Source of the DNA: Microcaldota archaeon
GTDB lineage: Archaea > Micrarchaeota > Micrarchaeia > Micrarchaeales > CABMGC01
Direction: 5' to 3'
NCBI GenBank assembly: GCA_021804095.1
Contig: JAJZKQ010000005.1
Coordinates: forward strand, 1 to 38,860
DNA: 38,860 nt
The notes beneath the pieces are model-generated. The model was not told the DNA's origin. It was given only the letters and a program-made list of their open reading frames with translations, and did not search any database. The translations under genes were made by a program, and so were the position numbers. Shown here in pieces: positions 7,395-16,900 of the stretch (its first letter is position 1; each line of letters starts with the position of its first letter).

Positions 7395-7769
7395 ATGGCA
7401 GCAGCAAAGAAAAGTTCGCCGAATTTGGCAGGAGGAATCCTAGCGTTTCTAGGATCACTGGTATACCTTTATGTAGTTTTTACATGGTATGCTGGAGGAG
7501 CGGCACTTGGCCCGTGGGTAAGCGCATCTCAGTTCTTCGGACCGTTCGTGGTGGCTTTTGCGATAGTTAGCGCAATAACTCTATTCTTCCTGAGCATTGG
7601 AATGATGGCTGGGAAGATGGATGGCGAGATGGCAAACCGTGTAATCTGGAAGTTTGTCATGATAGCAGGAATAACTGAGATAATAGTTACCGGAGGAGGA
7701 GCTATGTTCTGGGCAGCGATAGTCGGTTTCATACTGACCTTCGTTGGAGCCATGACACTCCAGATGTAA
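7395..7769 (+). CDS. Small four-helix membrane protein, possible paralogue of the preceding gene
   Basis: 124 residues: a short polar N terminus (MAAAKKSSPN), then about four hydrophobic helices. I recognise no family motif. Helix two (FVVAFAIVSAITLFFLSIG) parallels FFLAIGMISSVSLLILSFG in the upstream gene at the same relative place, and overall size and helix spacing agree. The 227-bp gap before it holds an AT-rich element (about 7351-7362) at a plausible promoter distance. A strong T-rich tract follows the stop. It converges on the giant surface-protein gene. Confidence 0.75.
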   Translation: MAAAKKSSPNLAGGILAFLGSLVYLYVVFTWYAGGAALGPWVSASQFFGPFVVAFAIVSAITLFFLSIGMMAGKMDGEMANRVIWKFVMIAGITEIIVTGGGAMFWAAIVGFILTFVGAMTLQM

Positions 7770-7782
7770 AGTAGGCTCTGAT

Positions 7783-7824
7783 CTTTTTTATTTTTTTCTT
7801 TTATTTTTTCTTTTTCTATTTTTT
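7783..7824 (+). terminator. Oligo-T terminator array
   Basis: Several consecutive T runs of 5-7 (TTTTTTATTTTTTTC, then further runs) start 14 bp after the stop of the gene at 7395-7769. This is a typical multi-T archaeal terminator on the plus strand. Confidence 0.65.
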
Positions 7825-7900
7825 GCACTTGTCAGTATAGGCTTCCTGCTTCTTTATCTGTGGAATTTATCCTTGGAATAATAGTTATATTCTGGGCTTT

Positions 7901-10900
7901 TTACCGGTTCCTTTTATGGCTGGAGGGTTTTTTGGTGTCTAGATGTTTTCTCTGCCGCTTCTTATGGTGCTCTTTCCTGTATAGGATTATTGCGAGGACT
8001 ACAAAAACAGTGATTACTATCCCGATAGCGCTGATGTTTCCGACTCCAAGCTCGAACAAGCCTATTGATGCGATAGTCGCTGATTCGTTTGGTGCCCAGA
8101 AGTAGCTTATGGCGTTGAAAGAGACTGGAGCAGTAGGAAGAGCGCCTATTATGCTGTTCACTGAGCCTACCAGAGGCTCCTGGATTGCCGTAATCGGCTG
8201 TACTGAATCGCCATAATATACGGCTTGGATGTTGACCTGCCCTATTCCACATGCATTTGTACTATAGGTAAAGAATCCATTAGACGCTGTTGAAGTTACA
8301 CCGACTAAACCATATTGGCTGTTGCATATGCCATTTCCTGTGACAGCGTTGGGAATGCAGAAGGCCTGGCCTGAAGGTTGTGATGGGCAGGTTGCAGGCA
8401 GCCCGAACGCGCCGTATATATTGCATGTGTCTTGTGTTGTGTAAAGGAGAGATTGTGGCGGAGGGCCGCATGAAGATGGCGCATAATAAGTAACAGTGCT
8501 GGCTCCTGCCTGTAGGCCTCTCCACATGGGATCTGCAAGGTTGCATTGGCTGGGATATGGTGTACCTGCCGGCATATACGGAGAGGTTGATGAACCGAAT
8601 GCACATAATTGTGCCTGTTGTGGATTCATTATATTCCCGTTTGCAGTGACATAATTCATGTCCTGTCCCATGTATATGTATATGCTTCCTCCGGATAATG
8701 GATTGAAACTCTGGTTTATAGCTCCAAAACCATTATACGAGTTCTCTCCGGCTATTCCTGTGATTGTGAGCGTAGTCTGGTTGGGATTCTGGAAGTCTAC
8801 ATTTGCGCTTGCATTCAGGCTTATTGTGGTTATGTTTGCTACGTCTGCGTCTATAGGAGCAAATATGGTATTGTTGAATCTGTCCAGGAATGCCAGTAGA
8901 ATACGCTGGTAACCATTTAGCTGTGGGGCGTAGAGCATTGTGGGATCCGAGAATATCTCTTCTTTATACCAGTCGAAGAGGCTGACTGTGCCTGAGTATG
9001 GCTGCTGTGAATATTCGGGTATAAATATGTAATTGGAAGTGTATGGGGATATTGGCAGGGTAGTTACAGAAGAATATGCAGGTCCTGAATTGGGAAACGA
9101 TCCGCTGTTGACCGGAGCGGAAGTTATTGTCTGATAAGACTGCGAGGCTCTCGTGAATGTCTGTACAAGGAATTGAAGCTGCTGCATGGCATTCAAAAGG
9201 TAAATTATTCCTCCCGGGCTCTCGGTAGCCACATATGAGCTAGAGAATAATCTGTCGCCGGTAGTATTGAGAAGTATATGATGGCTTAGAAACAAGCCGT
9301 AATCTGAGAGATTCTGTACGTAGTATGGGCCTCCGTTTCCGTATTGCAGGTAGGTATCCCCCCCTTCTACGTTTGCAGTAAGATACGCTGAAGAAGCTTC
9401 TGGAGTTGGTGCATATGAGTATACAGTCTGGCTCTGTATGTTTGGGGGCATGTGCGAAAGAACGCTCCCCGCGGCAGAACATACGGAACAGCCAAATGCA
9501 GTAGAGTAGCATCCTGATGCGGGTGATAGAGCAAAATTATAGAAGGTTTGAGTGAGCGTATAGGTATATTTGTAGCCTATTAGTGCTTCTCCGCTCACTC
9601 TGCTGGAAAGTGTCACTGATGAAGGGATGTTATTTCCTGGGAGCTGCGTGAATGATGGAGCAGATGTCTGGTATGGCTGGCCTAGGTTTTGTGCCTGCGT
9701 TCCCGCAGTTAGGGATGCTCCTCCGAGAATTCCGGATTGGCTGGTGGCGCAGAGAGTAGGACTCTGGAAATTCTGGAGCTGCTTGCTGCACTCTTCCTGG
9801 GTAGTAGTGGTTGCAGATGTTGCTGCCCCCGAAGCTGTGCTTCCGCCATTTGTCAAGAATAGGTTTTGTGGTGTTCCTCCGCCTCCTGTGAATTGGGAGT
9901 AGTACTGATTTGCATATGCTAGAATCTGCTGCGATCCCTGGTTTTCTTCATAGAAGAAAGGATCTCCGGTTGTATATATAGGAGGCAGGAGATTAGCCAT
10001 ATTTGGATATGCGTTGCATGTGCCTCCTCCGGCGGCAGTATAACAGATGAATGGAGGGGTTCCTTCCCTGATTTTCGTATAATTCTCGAGATTAAACTTT
10101 GATATTAAAAGTTCCGGGTATTGGAATTCTGAAGGCTCGTTCTGGTTTACATTGTTCCCGGTGTTTTGCGGCATTAGTATAGATACTGTTCCATTTGCGT
10201 CGACAGACATGCTTATTTTTGTACCACAGCCGGTAAAGAACTGTGATCCCCAGCTTATAATTGAGCCTAAAGTACTCTGCGCTGCTGAAACAGGCGTGCA
10301 TCCATAGGATGATAGCTCGGGTCCTACAGCATACGTCGAGCTTGGAAGTATTGTAGATTCTGTTTGCACGCAGGTTGGAGCGCCGCAGAAGCTGAGGCTC
10401 CCTACAGTTGCAGATATTATCCAGCCATACGGAGGATAGGTCTCTTTCGGAGAGAGCGAGGCTGTCAGGGAGTAGTAGTTGGTACTTAGGGAGTAGGCAT
10501 TATTTACGCATTTGTAGTTGTATCCTGAAGGTATCGGAGTCACATATCCCTCCCCGACTGATACTGATGAAGTAGTGCCGCAAGGCGAGTTGATGTCAGG
10601 CTCCGGAACGCAGCCTGCGCTACAGGAGCTCGGAGGAGGCACATCTGTTCCGCCAGTATAGCAGACGTTTGTATCCAGATTCGCGTTTGAGCATGTATTC
10701 TGTGCAAATATATCGTTGAATTTGGAAGGATCTACAGGAACATTTGCTCCTGTGGAATTTATAGCCCTGAGCATTAATATGTTGAAGTTTGTGCCGCTTG
10801 CGAGCTGGCCTCTCCAATTGTCTAGCACATAAAGGTAGCCGTTTATGTTTGCAATCGCAAGAGGGTGATGGTTTCCCGGTTGGTCCAGGTCTGCGCTCTG

Positions 10901-13900
10901 CACCGAGAGTCCCGATTGCAGGTTAGGCATTGGAATAGGATAATTGAAGAGCCCTCCGTTGTTAAGCCAGTATGCTATGTCAAGCACAGCAGTATATCCC
11001 GGAATTATTGTAGATGAGGAAATCTGTGAAGAGCCTGAAGAGATCTGCTGGGATGCGCTTCCTGCTACTCCCGCATTTGCGCCTGGATATATCTGCCCGA
11101 ATGTCAGAGGTATTGTATATAGATACCCAAGGTTGGTTCCGCTGAATACTAAAACGCCTCCGTAGTTGGGGCTTGCAAGGTATACATTCTCGCCACTTGG
11201 TGAAGATGCTATTTCAGTGAATGTAGGCAGGGATATTGAAGATGGTACTTTACCTACTGAAAATTGGTCGCAGATTGCACTTGCTGTTGGTGGACAGATC
11301 TTTCCGTTTATCAGTACGTTGGCAACCTTTACGATGTAAGGGTTGTTTCCGTTTGTAGTTGCGACTCCGGTCAGGAAAATGTCCCCATTTGCGTCAGTCG
11401 AGATATTATATGGAACAAAATTGCATGCGGGATTTAAGTATTCTTGAGTCGATCCCAGAGGTATTGCATATGGATCTGTCGGTTGTGTTAGTGATGGCTG
11501 CAGGCCGGTAGGTGAGCATAGCCCATAAACTTGAGGCTCAACAGTCAGGGATGCCGAATTTGTATTTCCTGTGGCATCGTCTTTTACATAATAAATGTAT
11601 GAGCCTACAGGAAGGCCCGATGGAGTAGAGTAGGTTGCTTCTCCTGTTCCTGAGGCTAATGTTGTACCCAGAGGAGATTGGATTTGGCATGGATCTGTTG
11701 AAGGCGTGCAGTATGCGTTTATAGTCGTAGTTTGAGGATAATTCACTGCACTGTCCTGTATTGTTATTAGAACCTGTCCTGTTGAAGCAGAAGGCTGAGC
11801 AGCCTGGAAGGTAAGATTATAGCTTTCATTTCTTCCGTTAAAAGGAGCACCGGAAATGATTCCCGAAGAGGCCTGCTGGGAGGTTGTGGGTAGTGTGGTT
11901 GTTGTTCCCGGACCCGTGGTGATTGTTCCGGTAGTCGATGTAGTGGTACCTGATGTTGCGGCATTGAAGAGGCTTGTTATAGGTATTATATTTACTATGT
12001 ATGACTGATATGCCTGTACATTCATAACATTATACCAGTAGTTGCTCCATGTCTGGCTCCATGTAGACTGACATGTGCTTTCGCTTGAACATATTGCATC
12101 CGAGGTTCCTAAAGGAGGGAGAGGAACATTCGTTGCGTTGTAATATCCTCTAGGGAAATCCTTTATGATAGCTATCTCGTATGCGTTATTTTGACTGGGG
12201 TTCTGGAACAATACATATACATATCCATTTCCTGGAGATGTCATTGATATGGGACTCGTGATGCCATATGCGGACATCTGGGAGAGATACGGAGGGGTGG
12301 AAATTATGCCGGAGGTTGCTATAAGGCCTGCGCCGTAGCCTCCGCTTTCACACGGGTCTCCTGTTGGCAGATACTGGCAATAGGCACTGTTTCCGTATCC
12401 GCCGCAGGCGCTTGGGCCGTATGTGCACCATGGATTGAAGTTTGTGCCGCCGGCGCTTAGAACATATGCATCCTGAAATGACCCCACTACAGTAGTGGCG
12501 CTTCCGGTACATGAACTGAAGGTAGTTCCGGTGCAGCTTACCATGTTCGGGTGCGCGCAGTTGTTTATCTGCATTATGCCTACGTCAAGACTTTCCTGGC
12601 CCGCGTTTGCGCCTTTGATACAGACCTTGCCGTTATTATGCATGTTGTGTGAATTGAGGGAGCTTTCAGCCTCGCTTATTGCCACAACAGTATCGAGACC
12701 TATAGTAGTTACAGTGGTTCCGGTATTTTCGAAACCGGCCTGCTGTGCGCAGGCGTCGGCCTGCTGCCTTGATAAGACAATTGTGTCTGTAGGACATGAT
12801 CCCAGGGCAACCGGGTTCGTGTTCTGTGTTGGAATTGTAGGAATAACAGACGGAGTGGTGCTGGAGGAAGAAGGATTTGTAGATGATGGAGTAAGAGTCT
12901 GTGAGGGAAGTTGTGTTGGAGTCCCTGTCGTGGGAGATATTGTGCCGGCGGCCGGCGGCGGAGTTGATACGCCTCCGCTTGAGGTGAATGTATAATACAT
13001 CACAGGATTTGGGGTTGCAGTCAGATTTATGCCTGAACCGCTCTGCGGCAGATATGAAAGTACATTATTCTGGTTTTGAAATATGAATATTCCGGGGAGA
13101 TTTATGGGAAACTGGTCTATGGAATAATTAGGAGTATAATATGTCCACGGATTAAATATGCTCTCTGATTCACGGGTTAATCCCTGAATCTCACCGGGAA
13201 CGCCAGGCGTCAGCGCTATGCTGTAATTGAAATATAGCAGAGGAAGAACATTGGTATCGATGGTTGCCTCTCCGAATGTTCCTATGGTTGGAGCGAGATA
13301 ATAGAGTCCTGTAGATGAAGGAGAGCCTGGAACTGAAGAAGGCGAAGGAGCTCCTGAGATCGGCTGGTATAATGTCCTTCTCTGGTTAGTATTGTTTGGA
13401 AGGGTATTCTTTCCGGTGTAAGGAAGGTCTCCTGCGCCTCCGGCTCCTACACTGGGGCATTGTCCATTTATGCTTGCACCTCCGTCTGCAATGCACCCTG
13501 TGATTCCGCCTACGCTGGATGTTGGACCAATGATTGAGCCTACTCCCTGTGCTCCTATAACACCCGAGATAGACGGTTGTATGGCTCCGGGAACCTGGGT
13601 ATTCTGCATGCTTGCGGCTGGCTGCCCATTCAGGCTTATCAGCTCATTGAAAGGTATATAATTGTTTGACATGCTTGTGAGGCTTGTGGATTCCCTATAA
13701 TTATATGACCAGGTACAGAAGCCCGTAGTAAGTAAGAGGCCCCTTGCGGCATCGCTGTTCTGTGCTGCTGCATGCTGGAAGTTTGCATACTCTACATTCC
13801 AGGTCCATACGGCATTCTGCGCCATTGATGGCACTTGTTGAAATATGTATGAGTCTGTACTGTATCCGTTTGAGAGCATACCGTCCACTTCTGGAGAATA

Positions 13901-16900
13901 TGTAAGAACATTAAGCGATAAGATTCCCGGATTTTCAACGCTTAGAGGCTGTACTATAGAGTATGCGCATGTGGAGAGAAGCACTGCCTCTGCCTGAAGA
14001 GGGTTTGAAATTGCTGAAGGGCTTGGCAGAGGGATACACGGACTGTTCGTATGCACTGTTGTGCTTATGCTGATTATTGTATCCAGAGTGCTTCCAATGG
14101 CAATGCAGGCATCTCCTGCTACATTCATGCCCTGATTGGCCTCAAAATACATATCATTTGTAGGATCTGGAGACGGAGCTGTCGGGCATGTGAGAAACCA
14201 TGGGGCATTCTGCTGGTTGTATACCGCCACCTGGGTTGCTGGGGAAAACTGGTATGGAGAGCTTACAGATATCGTCTGTTTTTGTGGTATCAGATTTATG
14301 TTTGTGGATATCGATTGGCCTGGAGATACACCTTGCGCTGCAGGTTGGGCTGGTTGTGAACCGGATGCAGGGGAAGCTGCTGAGCCTGACTGTTGGTATA
14401 CCTGATTGCCGAGAGTGGCGTTCGATGTTATGGTAATGGCATGTGTTCCTAGAGCTTGATCGCCTATTGTGCTGGAAGAAGACGAGGAGGATGATGAAGA
14501 AGGTGAGCTTTGCGATGCGGCTGGCTGTCCGGGATTTATCACCAGGGATGATCCTATTGATTGGTTAGTGTTGAAAGGTGTGCTGACTGAACCGACTCCG
14601 GTGACAGTGACCACTGAAGATCCGAAGTTTGATAGAACGAAGTATGCATTCAGGGCTGCGCTGGCATATCCTACCGTGCTTCCTATTGCGCCGATCATGC
14701 CCGAAGGTACGCCTGAAGCTGCCATTGCCTTTCCAAGATCTATATTTAATCCTGAAGTTAGCATCGCTCCGCCTATGCCTACATTCCCGCCAAGTGTTCC
14801 TGAGACTATTCCTCCTGCGCCGAAAGTTGTGCTTGTGCCGTAGCCTGTAAGTATGTTCCCAAGACTTAGGCCCGGAATGCTGCCTAAGTTGAGCCCGGGT
14901 ATATTGAAATTAGACAAATCTAAGCCAGGTATTCCGGGAATAAGACCATTAAGCCCGGGAAGAACACCCTGAAGGTTTGGCAGCGGCCCGAATAGATTTT
15001 GTATGCCTTCACAGGCAACAGCCACCAGGCATCCTCCGCCTCCTAGGGAGCCTATTCCTGGGATTCCGAAGCCGTTTCCGAAGCCCAAGCCGCTTATGTA
15101 CTGGTTTATATCTGGAAGTTGAGTGTTTAGAAGTCCTCCAAGTCCGGGGATTCCTGGGAGAAGGCCTGAAAGGCCTCCCAGGCCGCCAACTGTACTTTGA
15201 GGAAGTATGAAATTTACGCTCGAGAGTGCTGAAACCGGAAGAATACCTCCCAGAAGAGTGCCGTAGCCAGTGGTAAGGCCTACGGCTGCGTTTGTTCCGC
15301 CGTTAAGGCCCGAGGCAGCGGTTATTCCTACAGGGAGATTTCCAAGATTAAGGGCAAATGCGGCAGTGGTGGGCTGATTGAGGACACCGGACTGCATCGC
15401 CGAGAGAGCCTCCAGAGCAGTGCCATAACCGCCGTTTGCCATCAGGCCCACAGCATAAGGATCTCCGGACATAAGACCCATTGCTCCGTATGCCATAGGA
15501 CCGCCGTAATATCCGCCAAGGGCGCCGAGACTTGTTCCTACAGTGCCTCCTGAGCCGTACATATTCATAAGTTCTCCGGATCCCATAAGGCCAGTAGAGC
15601 CCGAGTATGCTCCGGCATATGTAAGCCCGTTGCCCAGGGTGGTGCCTCCCTGGAGAAGTGAGAGTGCGCCTCCTGCGGCTTCAAGAGATGTGGATCCGGT
15701 AAGTGCTCCTGCGATAAACAGTGGATTTGATCCTGTCTGAAAACCTCCCTGGAGAAGCGACAAGGCAGAGGCTGCCTGCATGAGATGGGAAGATCCGGAA
15801 AGCATTGCCATTGCCATTGTGAGAGTGCCTATGTTTCCTCCGCCCTGGAGCGCAGCAAGAGCATAGCTTGCGGGAATTGCGTAGTTGCTATAGCCAAGCA
15901 TCGAAGCTGCTGATAGAGCGAAATATCCGGCATTCACATTTTGATAATACTCTCCGCCAAGCATTGCTGCGTCCATCAGAGCAGGAGAGCCTGTAGATGC
16001 GCCGACGCCTGCGAGCAGTCCTGGAATGCCGCCTATTGAGTATCCGCCCATAAGGGAGCCAGCAGCGACAAGACCCATGTTGCCTGTTGCCGCGCCGGCG
16101 GCCTCCATCAGATATCCATAATTTGTGCCTGGAATTCCGGCCTGCAGCTGGTAGAGCGCGCTTGTACCTAGTGCTGCTGCAGCCGGGTTTCCTGAATATG
16201 ACGCAGCTAGCGAAGTTCCTATACCTAGAAGTTGGCCGGAATTGAGGCCTGCGCCAAGTTCGGATCCTACAACATACGATACTGATGAAGATATTGCACC
16301 TGGAACAGCGACAGGCAGGGCCATCTGCAAGGCGGACATAGCGCTGTATGGAGTGAGCCCCTGAGTTGCCGCTCCAACCGCGAGGCCTATGCCTGCTGAG
16401 GAGCTTCCAGCAATAGACGGCATCTGGTCAAGAAGTATGTAGCTTAACTGGCCTGCATTCATGTACTCTGGATTGGTTGCGGTTACCATGTAGGATCCGT
16501 TTGCAATCTGCGTGTATGGCAGGCCGGTAGGAGGTACTCCCAGTACGGAGCCAAACTGATAAGGATTTACATTGTAGCCTCCAGGATAACCTCCTCCGAG
16601 ATATGAAGGTATAGATGTCTCAAGAGACGAGCCCATGTTTGATGCGAAGTCTTCGGAGGCATAAGCTGCTATGCCGCTTCCGAGGTTTTGTGAAACCTGT
16701 GAAGAGAGGCTGCTGCTGAGCTGTGCCGTAAGCTGTGATGAGAGGTCAGAGGCAAGCTGTGTTGAGAGCGACTGGGATATGTTCTGAATGAGATTTTTGC
16801 TGAGCTTTGTTGTGGTGCTGTTTGAGATTGCCGATGTGCTTGCTGAATAGATGGATTGGTTGAGCTGGTTCTCCAGGCTCTGGTTTATTAGCAGGGATAT

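Noticed and set aside
7860-8105. 81-aa plus-strand ORF overlapping the C-terminal end of the giant protein
   Set aside because: Antisense to the membrane anchor of the giant protein; its hydrophobicity is a mirror of that codon pattern.
12495-12995. 166-aa plus-strand ORF (and similar ones at 14469-14843 and 14051-14359) within the giant gene
   Set aside because: Antisense frames kept open by the biased composition of the giant gene; no start context or recognisable features.
15364-16130. CRISPR array or non-coding repeat
   Set aside because: The repetition is in the protein (about 32 residues, 96 bp) and is degenerate at the DNA level, without spacers of uniform size.
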